Positions 20,558 through 32,846 are shown, numbered from the stretch's first letter. The stretch is DNA of 64,000 nucleotides from Aromatoleum toluolicum (GCF_012911005.2 NZ_WTVS01000029.1:1-64000); one strand, 5' to 3'. A program made the numbers and translations. Notes: generated by a model not told the origin, from the letters alone.

Positions 20558-21576
20558 TGCCGGCTCGCCCCGACGCTTCGCGTCACCACATCATCGCTTC
20601 GCGTCGTCATCTCGTCACCCTGCGTCGACACCTCGACCGCTGGCTGTTTCGGGTCGGACCGCCTGAACCGTCCCCGATCGTACTCGGCCAGCGGCGTATC
20701 TTCGTGTTACCCACCCCCGCAGGCCTGGCCTTCGCGGCCGCGCTCCTGGTCATGCTGATCGCGTCGATCAACTACAACCTGAGCCTCGGTTACGCGCTGG
20801 TGTTCCTCCTCGGCGGCGTGTCTGTCGCCAGCATCGTGCACGCCTTCCGCAACCTGCTGCACCTGTCATTCTCACCGGGACGCGCCGAGCCGGTCTTTGC
20901 CGGCGAAAGTGCCTGCTTCCACATCGTCGTAGCCAATCACAGGCCTGCACGGCGACCTGCGCTGCGTCTCACGGCGCACGGGGCGGCCGTGCCGTTCGAG
21001 ATCGGCGCAGGCGACGGCGCCGACGTCACCGTTCCGGTCGTGACCGCAACGCGCGGCTGGATGACGCTCGGCCGCGTGCGGATCGAAACGACCTATCCAC
21101 TCGGCTTGATCCGTGCATGGAGCGTACTGGTCCCCGATCAACGCTGCCTCGTGTATCCTGCCCCCGAACCGACACCCCCGCCGCTGCCCGAGGGCGCATC
21201 CCGCAACCTCGGGCAGCGGGCCGGCGCGGCCGGCGACGATGACTTTGCCGGCCTGCGCACGCACCAGCCGGCGGACTCGCCGCGCCACGTCGCATGGAAG
21301 ACGCTCGCCCGCGGCGGTCCCATGCTCACCAAGCAATTCAGCGGCATGGATGGCGGGGAGATCGATCTCGACTGGAATGATCTCCCCGCGAACCTCGGCA
21401 CCGAAGCCCGGCTGTCGCGCATGACCGCGTGGATCATGGCAGCCGAACGGCGAGGGCTCGCCTTTTCGCTCACGTTGCCCGACACGCGGATCGCGACGGG
21501 GCGCGGGCCGCAACACAGCACGAGCTGCCTGCAGCGTCTTGCCCTCTTCGGAACGGACGTCGCCGCCGATGCGTGA
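20557..21576 (+). CDS. DUF58 domain membrane protein
   Basis: A 339-residue protein with two adjacent membrane helices at about 55-95 (GLAFAAALLVMLIASI and GYALVFLLGGVSVASIVHAF). The DUF58 motif (DFAGLRTHQPADSPRHVAWKTLARGGPM, R-x-Y-x(2)-GD-like in this family) is near 230-260. It is usually encoded with a MoxR ATPase. Start at 20557 overlaps the moxR stop, and its own end overlaps the next start by 8 bases. Confidence 0.88.
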
Positions 21577-23518
21577 CACGCGCGCGCCCACTCCCGCGCA
21601 GTTCGGCTGGCTACTCGCCGCGGTGACCGCGACCCTCGCGCCACACGCGATCGAACTCCCCTACTGGCTCGCCATCCTGTGCGCGAGCCTTATCGCCATC
21701 CGCAGCGCGCTGCTGTGGCGACGAGGGAAGCCGCCCCACCAGCTCGTCATCGTGCTGGTTGCGGTCGCAGCGGGAATCGGGGTGCGGTTCGAATTCAGTC
21801 ATTTCTTCGGCAAGGATCCGGGCGTCGCGCTGCTTGCCGTGCTGCTGTGCCTGAAACTGCTCGAATCGCGCACCACGCGCGACCTGCGTGCGGCGGTCCT
21901 GCTTGCCTACTTCCTGCAGCTCGGCCTGTTCTTCTACAACCAGACACCGGGCATCGCCGCGCTCGCGCTCGCCGGAGCGCTGCTGACCACGACGACCCTG
22001 CTGAGCCTCGAGGACGCCGCCGCGCGGCCGGTCGCCCAGCTGCGCACCAGCGCAGTGCTCCTCTCACAGGGCCTGCCCTTCATGCTGGTCCTGTTCGTGC
22101 TCTTCCCGCGCGTGCAGGGCCCGTTGTGGGGCCTGCCGTCGGATGCCTATAGCGGCATGACCGGGCTTTCCGACACGATGACACCCGGCTCGATCAGCCA
22201 GCTCGGCCTGTCGGATGCCATCGCCTTCCGCGCCGAATTCGACGGCACCCCGCCGCCGCCCTCCCAGCGCTACTGGCGCGGCCCGGTACTCACCCGCTAC
22301 GACGGACGAAGCTGGCGACCGGGCTTCAGCACGATCGCCAGGGAGCCCCGTTACGAACCCTCGGGCCGCGCCTACGAGTACCGTCTCACACTCGAACCGC
22401 ACAATCAGCCCTGGCTCCTCGCGCTCGATTTCCCGGCTGCGGACATCCCGAAGACGCGCTATGCCGGCGACTTCCGCCTGCTCGCCGAACAGCCCGTGCG
22501 CATGCGCACACGCTTCGACCTGCGCTCGTATCCCGCAACCGCGGTGGGCAAGGTCGAGGACGCCATCGTGCTTGCCGAGGCGCAGCGCCTTCCGGCCAAC
22601 GTCAATCCGCGCAGCCGGGCCCTGGCACGCGAAATCGCGACGGAGGGGGCCGGCCCGTCGGAGATCCTCGCACTCACCCTCGAACGCCTGCGCGGCTTGG
22701 ACCTGACGTACACGCTCAGCCCGCCCCTCCTGGGCACCCATTCAGTCGACGAATTCCTGTTCGACACCCGACAGGGGTTCTGCGAGCATTTCGCATCGGC
22801 CTTCGTGTTCCTGATGCGCGCCGCAGGCGTCCCGGCCCGCGTCGTCACCGGCTATCAGGGCGGCGAGATCAATCCGGTCGACGGCAGCCTCGTCGTGCGG
22901 CAGTCCGATGCCCACGCCTGGGCGGAAGTATGGCTCGTCGGGCGCGGCTGGGTTCGCGTCGACCCCACGGCGCTGGCGGCCCCGTCCCGCATCGAGTCCG
23001 GCCTGAGCGCAGCCCTGCCGGATTGGGACGTCCTCCCGTTGCTGCGGCGCCCCGGCATGGACTGGCTGCGCGACCTGCGGCACCGCTGGGATGCCGTGTC
23101 CAATACGTGGAACCAGTGGGTTCTTGGATACAATCCCGACCGGCAACGCGACCTGCTCGAGCGGATGGGCTTCCCGCAGCCCGACTGGCGCACGCTGGCG
23201 ATGCTCCTGGGCGTGTCCGCGGCGGGCCTGATGCTGCTGCTCCTGGCATGGGCCTTTGCCCAGCGCCGCCAGCACGACCCGCTCGACGCCGCCTGGACCA
23301 GTTTTTCCCGCAAGCTTGCCCGCCACGGCGCGGCCCGGCATCCGTGGGAAGGACCGCTCGATTACGGCAAGCGGCTGGCGATGACCTTCCCTGAACATGC
23401 CGAGCCGCTGCGCACGATCAGCGAGGACTACGCCAGGCTGCGCTACCGCATCGGGCCTGCCGACCCGCACAGCGTTCGCCTGCTCGCCCGACACATCCGG
23501 AGACTGAAGCTGAAATGA
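21569..23518 (+). CDS. tgpA: TgpA-type transmembrane transglutaminase-like protein (DUF3488)
   Basis: A 649-residue inner-membrane protein. The start at 21569 gives MRDTRAPTPAQFGWL and overlaps the DUF58 gene by 8 bases. About six membrane helices occupy the first ~190 residues, then a periplasmic transglutaminase-like domain, one helix near 545-565 and a cytoplasmic tail with DUF4129-like features. The Cys-His-Asp triad is visible: FCEHFASAF, DAHAW and RVDPTA. P. aeruginosa TgpA is the named relative; the substrate is unknown. ATGA overlap couples it to mltB. Confidence 0.88.
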   Translation: MRDTRAPTPAQFGWLLAAVTATLAPHAIELPYWLAILCASLIAIRSALLWRRGKPPHQLVIVLVAVAAGIGVRFEFSHFFGKDPGVALLAVLLCLKLLESRTTRDLRAAVLLAYFLQLGLFFYNQTPGIAALALAGALLTTTTLLSLEDAAARPVAQLRTSAVLLSQGLPFMLVLFVLFPRVQGPLWGLPSDAYSGMTGLSDTMTPGSISQLGLSDAIAFRAEFDGTPPPPSQRYWRGPVLTRYDGRSWRPGFSTIAREPRYEPSGRAYEYRLTLEPHNQPWLLALDFPAADIPKTRYAGDFRLLAEQPVRMRTRFDLRSYPATAVGKVEDAIVLAEAQRLPANVNPRSRALAREIATEGAGPSEILALTLERLRGLDLTYTLSPPLLGTHSVDEFLFDTRQGFCEHFASAFVFLMRAAGVPARVVTGYQGGEINPVDGSLVVRQSDAHAWAEVWLVGRGWVRVDPTALAAPSRIESGLSAALPDWDVLPLLRRPGMDWLRDLRHRWDAVSNTWNQWVLGYNPDRQRDLLERMGFPQPDWRTLAMLLGVSAAGLMLLLLAWAFAQRRQHDPLDAAWTSFSRKLARHGAARHPWEGPLDYGKRLAMTFPEHAEPLRTISEDYARLRYRIGPADPHSVRLLARHIRRLKLK

Positions 23519-24525
23519 AACGTACCCTCGCCGCCGCGGTCATGAGCCTCGGACTTATTTCACTGCCGGGTCTCGCCAGCGGCTCCTTCGCCGAGCACCC
23601 CGAAGCCATCCGCTTCGCGGACTCGATGCAGGAAAAACACGGCTTCGACCGCGATGCTGTGCTCGCAGCGCTCGCGCAGGCCCGCCCCGAACCTCGCGTC
23701 ATCGACCTCATCCGCCCGCCCGCGACGCCCGGCACCCGCTCCTGGCAGCGTTATCGCGCACGCTTCCTCGACGGCAAGCGGATCGATGGCGGCATCGTCT
23801 TCTGGCAGGAACACGCGGCCGCACTGCAGAAGGCCGCCGATCAGTACGGCGTCCCGCCGGAAATCGTCGTCGCCATCATCGGCGTGGAAACCTATTACGG
23901 GCGCAACACAGGCAACTTCGAGACCGTCTCCGCGCTAGCGACCCTCGCCTTCGACTACCCACCGCGCGCCGCACTCTTTCTGAGCGAACTGGAACAACTG
24001 TTCCTGCTTGCGCGCGAACAGGTCCGCGATCCGCTGTCGTACTACGGCTCCTACGCCGGCGCGCTCGGCTACCCCCAGTTCCTGCCCAGCAGCATCCGCA
24101 ACTATGCCGTCGACTTCGACGGCAACGGGCACATCGACTTCGACAACGAGCCCGTCGACGCCATCGGCAGCGTCGCCAACTACCTTGCGCGGCATGGATG
24201 GGTACGCGGTGAAACGGTCGCGATACCCGCCCTTGTGCCACCCGAAGCCGATGCGCAGGCACTCGTCGACGCCGGCATCGAACCCACGCTGGCGCCCGAG
24301 ACGATCGCCGCCGCCGGTATCGTCGCCGCCAGCGCCAATCCGCCGGCAGCCCCGGCGACCCTCGTCGACCTCGCCACCCCGGGCGCACCGACCGAATACT
24401 GGCTCGGCTATCGCAACTTCTACGTGATCACGCGCTACAACAAGAGCAGCTTCTACGCGATGGCCGTGTACGAACTGGCACGCGCACTGCGCGACCAGTA
24501 CGCGAACCTCGCCGCACCGCAGTAG
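23515..24525 (+). CDS. mltB: Membrane-bound lytic murein transglycosylase B
   Basis: Cleaves peptidoglycan glycan strands with 1,6-anhydro product formation. It has 336 residues with a signal peptide (cleavage near GLASG at about 20-25); no lipobox cysteine is visible, so it may be soluble or differently anchored. The catalytic glutamate is in IGVETYYGRNTG and the YAGALGYPQFLPSSIRNYAVDFDG motif is typical of MltB. An Ala/Pro-rich insertion sits near 255-285 before the conserved C-terminal ITRYNKSSFYAMAVYELA. Its ATG overlaps the tgpA stop (ATGA), which links the wall hydrolase to the MoxR/DUF58/TgpA unit. It ends convergently with rpoS, 27 bp apart. Confidence 0.92.
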   Translation: MKRTLAAAVMSLGLISLPGLASGSFAEHPEAIRFADSMQEKHGFDRDAVLAALAQARPEPRVIDLIRPPATPGTRSWQRYRARFLDGKRIDGGIVFWQEHAAALQKAADQYGVPPEIVVAIIGVETYYGRNTGNFETVSALATLAFDYPPRAALFLSELEQLFLLAREQVRDPLSYYGSYAGALGYPQFLPSSIRNYAVDFDGNGHIDFDNEPVDAIGSVANYLARHGWVRGETVAIPALVPPEADAQALVDAGIEPTLAPETIAAAGIVAASANPPAAPATLVDLATPGAPTEYWLGYRNFYVITRYNKSSFYAMAVYELARALRDQYANLAAPQ

Positions 24526-24552
24526 GCGCAACCACAATCAGCGGGAAAAGCG

Positions 24553-25488
24553 TCAGAGCAGTTCGTCGCGCGAAATGCCGCGGCGCTTGACGGTGCGCCG
24601 CAACTGGCTCAGCGCCTCGAGCTGGATCTGGCGCACCCGCTCGCGCGTGAGCGACAGGCGTGCAGCCAGCTCCTCCAGCGTCATCACCTCGCATTCGTCG
24701 AGGCCATAGCGGTGACGGATGACCAAGCGCTGCTTCTCGTTGAGCATCCCGATCCACTCGCGGATCAGCGCCTCGACCTCGGCATCCTGGATCGACAGAT
24801 CGGGCGACGTCGCCTGGTCGTCGGCCAGCGATTCGCCGATCGACAGCGTCGGATCGATATCCAGCGGCGCATCGAGCGAGGCCGTGTGCTCGCTCAGGGA
24901 AAGGATTGCGCGCACCTCGTCGACGGACTTGTCCAGCATCGTCGCGACCTGCTCCAGCGTGAACTCCCCGTTCCCGGCCGCCTCGAGGCTGCGCTGGGCA
25001 CGCAGGACCTGGTTGAGTTCCTTCACCACATGGACAGGCAGCCGGATCGTGCGCGACTGGTTCATGATGGCCCGCTCGATGTTCTGGCGTATCCACCAGG
25101 TCGCATAAGTCGAGAAGCGGAACCCGCGCTCGGGATCGAACTTCTCCAGCGCGTGCATCAGACCGAGGTTGCCCTCCTCGACTAGGTCGAGCAGGGGAAT
25201 GCCGCGATTGAGGTAATGCTTGGCGATATTGACGACCAGGCGCAGGTTGCGCTCGATCATCGTCTGGCGAGCCTGGAAGTCGCCCACCCTGACGCGGCGC
25301 GCCAGCGTCGCCTCCTCCTCCGCGGTCAGCAGCGGATTGGCGCCGATTTCGTTGAGGTAGATCTGGGTGACGTCGCTGAGAAACTCGTTCTCGAAAACCG
25401 GTGCGGCCCGCTCGACGAATACTTCCACCTCGAGGGGCAGATCCGGTTCCTGACTCTCTACATCGTCATGACTTGCCGGATCGTACAT
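24553..25488 (-). CDS. rpoS: RNA polymerase sigma factor RpoS (sigma-38)
   Basis: General stress and stationary-phase sigma factor, 311 residues. Region 1.2 ([21 protein letters not shown]), region 2 ([16 protein letters not shown] through [20 protein letters not shown]), region 3 and region 4.2 ([20 protein letters not shown]) are complete. RpoS rather than RpoD because of the short N-terminus and the nlpD neighbour, 10 bp upstream. In related bacteria the main rpoS promoter lies inside nlpD; I could not pin it here. Confidence 0.96.
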   Translation of the reverse strand: MYDPASHDDVESQEPDLPLEVEVFVERAAPVFENEFLSDVTQIYLNEIGANPLLTAEEEATLARRVRVGDFQARQTMIERNLRLVVNIAKHYLNRGIPLLDLVEEGNLGLMHALEKFDPERGFRFSTYATWWIRQNIERAIMNQSRTIRLPVHVVKELNQVLRAQRSLEAAGNGEFTLEQVATMLDKSVDEVRAILSLSEHTASLDAPLDIDPTLSIGESLADDQATSPDLSIQDAEVEALIREWIGMLNEKQRLVIRHRYGLDECEVMTLEELAARLSLTRERVRQIQLEALSQLRRTVKRRGISRDELL

Positions 25489-25498
25489 AGCCTCCTCG

Positions 25499-26428
25499 TC
25501 AGCGTGCAGGCAAATACTTCAGCGGATCAACCGGGCGGCCCTGCTTGCGGATCTCGAAATGCACCTTGGGACGATCCGCATCGGTGCTGCCAAGCTCCGC
25601 AATTTTCTGGCCTTTCGACACCGAATCCCCTTCCTTCACCAGCAACTGCTGATTATGCGCATAGGCTGTCAGGTAATTCGCATCGTGCTTGATGATGACC
25701 AGTTTTCCATAGCCACGCAAGCCGCTTCCGGAATACACCACCTTTCCGCCCGCCGACGCCACCACCGGATCCCCCGGTTTGCCGGCGATGTCGACGCCCT
25801 TGTTCGTGCCCTCGTCGAATGTTTCGATGACCTGACCCGCGGCCGGCCACAGCCACGTGGTATTGCCCGGCGCCTTCTCCGGCTCGGGCGCGGCGGGCGC
25901 CGGCGCGGCTGGTACGGTCGTCGCCCGCGGATTCAGCGAGGCCCACGCCTCGTCACTATACGGCTGCTTGCCCCCACGGGGCTCCTGCTTGAACCCGCCC
26001 GCGACCGGCGGGGCGGTGTCGCCCGGAGTCTTGACCGGCTGGACGTCCACCGGCTGCGTGATCGCGATCGGCTGCGCCACCGCGCCGGCCGGCGCGCCAC
26101 CGGCGGCCGGCGCAGCGCCCACCCTCAGCGCCTGCCCGACATGGATCTGGTTAGGATCGGAGAGGCCGTTCCAGCCGACCAGATCCTTCACCGTCACTCC
26201 GTACTGCCGCGCGATCCCCAACAGGGTGTCCCCGGGACGCACCACGTGCGTCTGGGCATCCGTCTTCGGCACCGCACCCGCTGCATCCGAGGCGGGCTCG
26301 GCTGCGGGCGGAGGGGTACCGTCCCTGACGGGAGCGGGCCGCGGGGCCGCACACCCCACCAGCACCGCGACAACGCCGCACAGCGTCAGCCAGCGGCACA
26401 TATGACCAAGCTTCACTGAATCACTCAT
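25499..26428 (-). CDS. nlpD: Lipoprotein NlpD: LysM plus LytM-like domain
   Basis: Outer-membrane lipoprotein that activates amidases in cell separation. It has 309 residues, with lipobox VLVGC (Cys26). A LysM domain is at about 60-105 ([19 protein letters not shown]), then a Pro/Ala-rich linker and a peptidase M23/LytM domain at about 205-305. The domain reads [12 protein letters not shown] where active M23 enzymes have a zinc histidine, so it is degenerate like E. coli NlpD and should be non-catalytic. Its ATG overlaps the pcm stop (ATGA). Confidence 0.93.
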   Translation of the reverse strand: MSDSVKLGHMCRWLTLCGVVAVLVGCAAPRPAPVRDGTPPPAAEPASDAAGAVPKTDAQTHVVRPGDTLLGIARQYGVTVKDLVGWNGLSDPNQIHVGQALRVGAAPAAGGAPAGAVAQPIAITQPVDVQPVKTPGDTAPPVAGGFKQEPRGGKQPYSDEAWASLNPRATTVPAAPAPAAPEPEKAPGNTTWLWPAAGQVIETFDEGTNKGVDIAGKPGDPVVASAGGKVVYSGSGLRGYGKLVIIKHDANYLTAYAHNQQLLVKEGDSVSKGQKIAELGSTDADRPKVHFEIRKQGRPVDPLKYLPAR

Positions 26429-27081
26429 TCCGTACCAGTCAATAATGGGACGAACCGCACAGCATCGAGGCGACTCTCCCTGAAAACATTCCCCTGCCGC
26501 TCGATCATCACGAGCCTCTGGTCCGCGCCACCGACCGGCAGCATCAGCCGCCCGCCCGAAGCAAGCTGCTCCTTGAGGGACACCGGCACGCTCGCCGCAG
26601 CAGCCGCGACTATAATCGTGTCATACGGAGCGGCCTCGGGCAAACCCATCGTGCCATCGGCACATTTCAGCCGCACGTTGGGCAAACGCAGTGGGCGGAG
26701 ATTCTCGCGCGCCACATCGAGCAACGGACGGATCCGTTCCACCGCATAGACTTCCGTGGCAACAAAGGACAACACCGCCGCCTGGTAGCCACAACCTGCC
26801 CCGACCTCCAGCGTCCGACCGAGTTCGCGGCCGGCGCGCAGCGTCTCGATCATCTTCGCGACCACGAACGGCTGCGAAATCGTCTGCTGGTAGCCGATGG
26901 GCAGTGCCGTGTCGTCGTAAGCGCTGTACGCCAGCCCCTCTTCGACAAATGCGTGTCGCGGCACCTGCATCATCGCCGCGAGCACCTTCTCGTCCCGGAT
27001 GCCCTGAGCGCGCAGGCGCTCCACCATGCGAGCCCGCGCGCGTGTCGCGGCCTGGCCTGCATCGGGCCGGCGCAGGCTCAT
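26425..27081 (-). CDS. pcm: Protein-L-isoaspartate O-methyltransferase
   Basis: Repairs isoaspartyl residues in aged proteins using SAM. I choose the ATG at 27081, which overlaps the surE stop as ATGA and gives 218 residues; a GTG at 27093 would add four residues. SAM motif I is [14 protein letters not shown] and the substrate motif is [17 protein letters not shown]. Located in surE-pcm-nlpD-rpoS, the classic order, with translational coupling at both ends. Confidence 0.94.
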   Translation of the reverse strand: MSLRRPDAGQAATRARARMVERLRAQGIRDEKVLAAMMQVPRHAFVEEGLAYSAYDDTALPIGYQQTISQPFVVAKMIETLRAGRELGRTLEVGAGCGYQAAVLSFVATEVYAVERIRPLLDVARENLRPLRLPNVRLKCADGTMGLPEAAPYDTIIVAAAAASVPVSLKEQLASGGRLMLPVGGADQRLVMIERQGNVFRESRLDAVRFVPLLTGTE

Positions 27082-27821
27082 CGTGCCAGCCACTCCGAAA
27101 CACCCGGCATCAGGTTGTAATGCGTCAGATCGATCTGCAGAGGCGTAATGGAGACAAACCCTTCCGCCACTGCGTTGAAGTCCGTTCCCTCACCGGCATC
27201 AGCCGCCTGTCCGGCAGCACCCACCCAATAGACCGTCTCGTTGCGCGGCGTCGTGCTGCGGATCACTGGCTCCGCCTTGTGGCGCTTGCCCAGACGCGTG
27301 ATCTTCTGCCCGCGCAATTCCTCGTACGGTCGATCCGGAACATTCACGTTCAGCAGCACGGGCTGGCGAAACGGCTCACGCAGGAAACGCTCGGCCAGGT
27401 CGCGCGCCACTCGCGCTGCGGCGGAAAAATCGCTCGCCTGCTTGCTCACGAGCGAGATTGCAATCGACGGGACGCCGAGCAGGTAACCCTCCGTGGCCGC
27501 CGCGACCGTGCCGGAGTACACCGTGTCGTCGCCCATATTGGCGCCATGATTGACCCCCGACACAACCATGTCAGGCAGATGATCCAGCATCCCGGTCACG
27601 GCCAGATGCACGCAGTCCGTGGGCGTGCCATTGACGAAATGGAAGCCGTTGGCTGCACGGCGCAGCGACAAGGGACGATCGAGGGTCAGTGAGTTGCTCG
27701 CACCGCTGCGGTCGCGCTCGGGCGCCACGACGGTCACGTCCCCCACCTCGGAGAGGGCCGCCGCCAGGGCGGCGATGCCAGGAGCAAAATAACCGTCGTC
27801 GTTGCTGACCAGAATACGCAT
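27078..27821 (-). CDS. surE: 5'/3'-nucleotidase SurE
   Basis: Metal-dependent nucleotidase and exopolyphosphatase of stationary-phase survival, 247 residues from the ATG at 27821 ([10 protein letters not shown]). The longer frame adds ten residues without support. Metal ligands are in NDDG and [11 protein letters not shown]; the [10 protein letters not shown] segment is also conserved. First gene of the surE-pcm-nlpD-rpoS run. tRNA-Pro and its terminator lie upstream on the same strand. Confidence 0.95.
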   Translation of the reverse strand: MRILVSNDDGYFAPGIAALAAALSEVGDVTVVAPERDRSGASNSLTLDRPLSLRRAANGFHFVNGTPTDCVHLAVTGMLDHLPDMVVSGVNHGANMGDDTVYSGTVAAATEGYLLGVPSIAISLVSKQASDFSAAARVARDLAERFLREPFRQPVLLNVNVPDRPYEELRGQKITRLGKRHKAEPVIRSTTPRNETVYWVGAAGQAADAGEGTDFNAVAEGFVSITPLQIDLTHYNLMPGVSEWLAR

Positions 27822-27941
27822 GTTTTTTCCGTTCGGAGGGATACAAACCACGATGCGGGGCCGGATGTATCGCAGAAGCGGCGAAGCATCTTAGCACACC
27901 GACGCCCCCCGCCCGGTCACCCGGCCAGCCCGACGGAGTGC

Positions 27942-27971
27942 ATAAAAGCAAAAACCGGCCAGCGGCCGGTT
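27942..27971 (-). terminator. Rho-independent terminator after tRNA-Pro
   Basis: AACCGGCC (27953-27960), loop AGC, GGCCGGTT (27964-27971). On the minus strand the stem is followed by TTTTTGCTTTTATG. It ends the tRNA-Pro transcript before surE. Confidence 0.8.
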
Positions 27972-27986
27972 CTTGTTTGAATTTAT

Positions 27987-28064
<78 letters not shown>

Positions 28065-28075
28065 CACAAGGCGCC

Positions 28076-28104
28076 ATTATAGCAGCGCTATCGGATTTTG
28101 CCAG
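28076..28104 (-). promoter_or_regulatory. Sigma-70 promoter for tRNA-Pro
   Basis: Minus strand: -35 CTGGCA (28104-28099), 17-bp spacer, perfect -10 TATAAT (28081-28076), 12 bases before the tRNA 5' end. Confidence 0.75.
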
Positions 28105-28111
28105 TCCAGAA

Positions 28112-28492
28112 TCACGCTTTCAGCAGGGCGAGCGTCGCCATGATCTCCGCTCGCACGCCGGCGAGCGTTTCGCGCAGCCGGTCGGACTCTTCCGCCTCCT
28201 CCTGCTCATGGATGGCGGACTCGCCGAGCTTGTTGCGCGCCCCCGAGATCGTGAAGCCTTCGTCGTACAACAGCTCGCGGATGCGTCGCACCAGCAGCAC
28301 TTCGTGATGCTGGTAATAGCGGCGGTTGCCGCGCCGCTTCACCGGCTTCAGCTGGGTGAACTCCTGCTCCCAGTAGCGCAGAACATGAGGCTTCACCGCG
28401 CACAACTCGCTCACCTCACCGATCGTGAAGTAGCGCTTGGCCGGAATCGGCGGCAGCGGCCCGGAGGCCTCGTTATGGCTGCTTGCCTGCAT
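28112..28492 (-). CDS. MerR-family transcriptional regulator
   Basis: A 126-residue regulator with a MerR helix-turn-helix ([25 protein letters not shown], about 20-45), the wing RRGNRRYYQ and a C-terminal helix with [15 protein letters not shown] for dimerisation. No cysteine pattern for metal sensing is seen. It overlaps the end of ihfA by 20 bases; this ihfA-merR-tRNA-Pro arrangement is common in betaproteobacteria. Target genes unknown. Confidence 0.88.
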   Translation of the reverse strand: MQASSHNEASGPLPPIPAKRYFTIGEVSELCAVKPHVLRYWEQEFTQLKPVKRRGNRRYYQHHEVLLVRRIRELLYDEGFTISGARNKLGESAIHEQEEAEESDRLRETLAGVRAEIMATLALLKA

Positions 28493-28784
28493 CGCTCAGC
28501 TGCTCCACGGCTGCCTTCAGCTTCTGACTGGCATGGAAGGTGACAACGCGGCGAGCGGTGATCGGAATCTCCTCGCCGGTCTTCGGGTTGCGTCCGGGCC
28601 TTTGCGGCTTGTCGCGCAGCTGGAAATTGCCGAATCCGGAAAGTTTCACGGACTCGCCCTTTTCCAGGGCCAGGCGGATCTCCTCGAAGAAGCCTTCCAC
28701 CATGTCCTTGGCTTCACGCTTGTTGAGGCCGACACGCTCGAAGAGCATATCGGCCAGCTCTGCTTTGGTCAGGGTAATGTTCAT
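28473..28784 (-). CDS. ihfA: Integration host factor subunit alpha
   Basis: Sequence-specific DNA-bending protein, partner of IhfB (also in this window). It has 103 residues from the ATG at 28784 ([19 protein letters not shown]); the upstream extension of the frame runs into pheT and is not used. The DNA-binding arm motif [12 protein letters not shown] is intact. It sits 7 bp after pheT, the same pheT-ihfA order as in E. coli. Confidence 0.96.
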   Translation of the reverse strand: MNITLTKAELADMLFERVGLNKREAKDMVEGFFEEIRLALEKGESVKLSGFGNFQLRDKPQRPGRNPKTGEEIPITARRVVTFHASQKLKAAVEQLSDAGKQP

Positions 28785-28791
28785 ACTGGGA

Positions 28792-31170
28792 CTATCCACG
28801 CAAGCGGGCGCCGAGCACAGTTTCAGCATGATGCACAATCGCCGTGACTGCGGCATCCACCTCTGCATCCTCAAGCGTGCGTTGAGTATCTTGCATCAAC
28901 ACCCTGAACGCAAGGCTCTTTTTCCCCGGATCGATGCCTTTGCCATGATACACATCGAAGAGCTCGACACCCTTCACGATGGCGGGCGCAGACTCGTTCA
29001 GCACCTCGATCACGCGCGCGACCGGCAGTGCCTCCTCGACGACGAGGGCGAGGTCGCGAGTGACCGCTGGCTGGCGCGAGATCTCCGCGTAGGCGGGCAA
29101 ATCGGCTCGCAGCGCCGCATCCAGGTCGAGCTCGAACACGACCGGAGCGGTACCGAGGTCGTAGCGCTGCACCCAGACCGGGTGGAGCTCGCCGACGACG
29201 CCGATGCGACGCCCGTCGAGCAGCACCGCCGCGGCGCGACCGGGATGGAGTGCAGGATCCGAAACCGGCTCGAACTTCAGGGTGCGCGGCGCAAAGAGCG
29301 CCTCGACGTCGCCCTTCACATCGTAGAAATCGACATTGCGGGTCGGCGCACCCCATTGTTCGGGCAGCGCGGAGCCGGCCGCAAGACCGGCGACACGCAC
29401 GGGCTGATGGAAGCCGGCGACCGGCTCGCCATCGGCCTTGCGCTCGAAGCAGCGGCCGATCTCGAACACGCGCACGCGGCTCAACTGCCGCTTGCGGTTC
29501 GCGACGAGATTGTCCGCGAGCCCGGGAATCAGGCTGCTGCGCATCACGCTCATCTGGCTGGCGATCGGGTTCGCGAGCCGGATCGGCGTGTCGTTGGAAC
29601 AGAAATCGCGCTCCCAAGCTTCGTCGACGAACGCGTAGTTGACCACTTCCTGGTAGTCGCGGCCGGCCAGCTGATGGCGAACATCCCAGGCGCTGCGACC
29701 GGACTCGGAACGGTCCAGCATCGCCAGCCCACCCTGCGGCGGCAGGGCCGGGATGTTGTCATAGCCGTAAAGGCGCGCGATCTCCTCGATCAGGTCTTCC
29801 TCGATCTCGATGTCGAAACGGAAGGACGGCGGCACGACGAGCAGGTCTTCGCCCTCGTGGCGCACACCGAGGTGCACGCCATTGAGCAGTTTGGCGATCG
29901 CGGCATTGTCGGGATCGATACCCAGCAGGCGGCGCGCACGTGCCGGACGCAGACGGACCGGCTTGCGTGCAGGCAAATGCGCCTTCGACACCGCCTCGAC
30001 GACCGGGCCTGCGGCACCGCCGCAGATCTCGAGGATCAGCTGCGTCGCGCGCTCGATCGCGCTTGCCGCCAGCTCGAAGTCCACGCCACGCTCGAAGCGG
30101 TGCGAGGCATCGGACACGAAGCCGTAGCTGCGCGCGCGACCCGCGATCGCGTCGGGCGCAAAGAAGGCGCTCTCGAGGAACATGTCGGTCGTCTCGAGCG
30201 TAATGCCGCTGTCCTCGCCGCCCATGATGCCCGCGAGCGCCAGCGCACGCTTCTCGTCGGCGATCAGCAGGGTATCGGCCGCCGGAGTGACGGTCTGCTC
30301 GTTGAGCAGCAGCACCTGCTCGCCCTCGCGCGGATAGCGCACGTGGACTGCACCGGACAGGCGCGCATCGTCGAAGGCGTGAAGCGGCTGGCCGAGCTCC
30401 AGCATCACGTAGTTGGTGACGTCGACGAGCGCACTGATCGAGCGCACGCCGCATCGCTGCAGGCGCTGCTTCATCCAGTCCGGCGTGGGCGCCTTCGCGT
30501 CGACGCCGCGCACGATACGCCCGCAGTAGCGCGGACACGCCTCCGGCGCGTCGAGCACGATTTCGCGGCGGTCGTCGAGGGTCGGCTGAACCGCCACGAC
30601 TTCAGGCAAGGAAAGCGGCTGCCCGGTCAGCGCTGCGACCTCGCGGCCGACACCGAGCAGGCTCAGGCAGTCCGAGCGATTGGGCGTGAGCTTGATCGTG
30701 AACAGCGTGTCGTCGAGCGCCAGATACTCGCGCAGGCTCATCCCGACGGGGGCGTCGGCAGGCAGATCCATCAAGCCGGCGTGGTCTTCCGAGAGACCCA
30801 GCTCGCGGGCCGAGCACAGCATCCCGAATGACTCGACACCGCGCAGCTTGGCCGCCTTGATTTCGAAGCCGGGCAGCTTCGCACCGACGATGGCGCACGG
30901 CACCTTCATGCCGACTGCCGCATTCGGCGCGCCGCAGACGATCTGCAGCAGTTCGCCCTGCCCCGCGTCGACCTTGCACAACTTCAGCTTGTCGGCGTTG
31001 GGATGCTTTTCCGCTTCGACGATCCGGGCGACGACTACGCCGGTGAAGGGCGGCGCAACGGGCGACGATTCTTCCACCTCGAGGCCGGCCATCGTCATGA
31101 GATGTCCAAGCGCCTCGCTGTCGAGCGGAGGATTGACGAGGCTCCGCAGCCACTGTTCCGAGAATTGCAT
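28792..31170 (-). CDS. pheT: Phenylalanyl-tRNA synthetase beta subunit
   Basis: Beta subunit of the alpha2-beta2 enzyme, 792 residues. It has the N-terminal EMAP/tRNA-binding domain (about 40-150), B3/B4 editing domain, B5 domain and a C-terminal anticodon-binding FDX-ACB domain ending near residue 790. Starts 7 bp after pheS. Complete and of normal length. Confidence 0.97.
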   Translation of the reverse strand: MQFSEQWLRSLVNPPLDSEALGHLMTMAGLEVEESSPVAPPFTGVVVARIVEAEKHPNADKLKLCKVDAGQGELLQIVCGAPNAAVGMKVPCAIVGAKLPGFEIKAAKLRGVESFGMLCSARELGLSEDHAGLMDLPADAPVGMSLREYLALDDTLFTIKLTPNRSDCLSLLGVGREVAALTGQPLSLPEVVAVQPTLDDRREIVLDAPEACPRYCGRIVRGVDAKAPTPDWMKQRLQRCGVRSISALVDVTNYVMLELGQPLHAFDDARLSGAVHVRYPREGEQVLLLNEQTVTPAADTLLIADEKRALALAGIMGGEDSGITLETTDMFLESAFFAPDAIAGRARSYGFVSDASHRFERGVDFELAASAIERATQLILEICGGAAGPVVEAVSKAHLPARKPVRLRPARARRLLGIDPDNAAIAKLLNGVHLGVRHEGEDLLVVPPSFRFDIEIEEDLIEEIARLYGYDNIPALPPQGGLAMLDRSESGRSAWDVRHQLAGRDYQEVVNYAFVDEAWERDFCSNDTPIRLANPIASQMSVMRSSLIPGLADNLVANRKRQLSRVRVFEIGRCFERKADGEPVAGFHQPVRVAGLAAGSALPEQWGAPTRNVDFYDVKGDVEALFAPRTLKFEPVSDPALHPGRAAAVLLDGRRIGVVGELHPVWVQRYDLGTAPVVFELDLDAALRADLPAYAEISRQPAVTRDLALVVEEALPVARVIEVLNESAPAIVKGVELFDVYHGKGIDPGKKSLAFRVLMQDTQRTLEDAEVDAAVTAIVHHAETVLGARLRG

Positions 31171-31177
31171 GATTCGA

Positions 31178-32227
<1,050 letters not shown>

Positions 32228-32230
32228 TCA

Positions 32231-32262
32231 GAAAAAAAAAAGGAGGCCAGGCCTCCTTTTTT
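32231..32262 (-). terminator. Terminator/attenuator between rplT and pheS
   Basis: AGGAGGC (32241-32247), loop CAG, GCCTCCT (32251-32257), with A/T tracts on both sides; on the minus strand the stem is followed by at least nine T. It begins about 15 bases after the rplT stop and ends 22 bases before pheS, leaving no room for a separate promoter. There is no pheM-like leader peptide. Confidence 0.8.
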
Positions 32263-32276
32263 CGTGCTGCGTTCGA

Positions 32277-32636
32277 TTACGCAGCGAGTTTGGCCCGGGC
32301 CTGATCTGCGAGCGCCGCAAATGCGGGCTTGTCGAACACGGCCAGGTCAGCCAGAACCTTGCGATCCACTTCGATGGCGGCCTTCTTGAGGCCGTTCATG
32401 AAGGTGCTGTAGGTCAGGCCCACTTCACGCGCAGCGGCGTTGATACGGGCGATCCACAGGGCACGGAACTGGCGCTTGCGCTGACGACGGTCACGGTAGG
32501 CGTACTGACCGGCCTTCATCACCGCCTGTTTGGCGATGCGGTATACGTTCTTGCGGCGGCCGCGGTAACCCTTGGCCTGATCGAGAACCTTCTTGTGACG
32601 CGCGCGGGCTGTTACACCACGTTTAACTCGGGGCAT
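32277..32636 (-). CDS. rplT: 50S ribosomal protein L20
   Basis: Early-assembly large-subunit protein, 119 residues, highly basic; [16 protein letters not shown] start and [15 protein letters not shown] motif. In E. coli it also represses its own operon by binding the rpmI leader. Located 12 bp after rpmI. Confidence 0.98.
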   Translation of the reverse strand: MPRVKRGVTARARHKKVLDQAKGYRGRRKNVYRIAKQAVMKAGQYAYRDRRQRKRQFRALWIARINAAAREVGLTYSTFMNGLKKAAIEVDRKVLADLAVFDKPAFAALADQARAKLAA

Positions 32637-32648
32637 TGCGGTCTCCTA

Positions 32649-32846
32649 TCAAGCGTAAGGCAGCATGGCGCGGATCAGCTTCTCGTCGGCGGCGTGAACT
32701 TCCGTCATGCCGCGCAGCTGGCGCTTGCTCTTGGTGGTCTTCTTGGTAAGGATGTGGCGCTTGAACGCCTGGGACCGCTTGATCCCACCACTAGCGCGGA
32801 CCTTGAACCGTTTGGCGGCTCCGCTCTTGGTCTTCATCTTCGGCAT
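32649..32846 (-). CDS. rpmI: 50S ribosomal protein L35
   Basis: A 65-residue basic protein from the ATG at 32846 ([15 protein letters not shown]); an earlier in-frame start would add four residues and is not used. [18 protein letters not shown] is the conserved core. Between infC (142 bp upstream) and rplT. The infC-rpmI gap holds no gene. Confidence 0.97.
   Translation of the reverse strand: MPKMKTKSGAAKRFKVRASGGIKRSQAFKRHILTKKTTKSKRQLRGMTEVHAADEKLIRAMLPYA

Noticed and set aside
28540-30831. Long + strand frame opposite pheT
   Set aside because: Shadow of pheT and ihfA with biased His/Arg/Asp composition and no recognisable domain.
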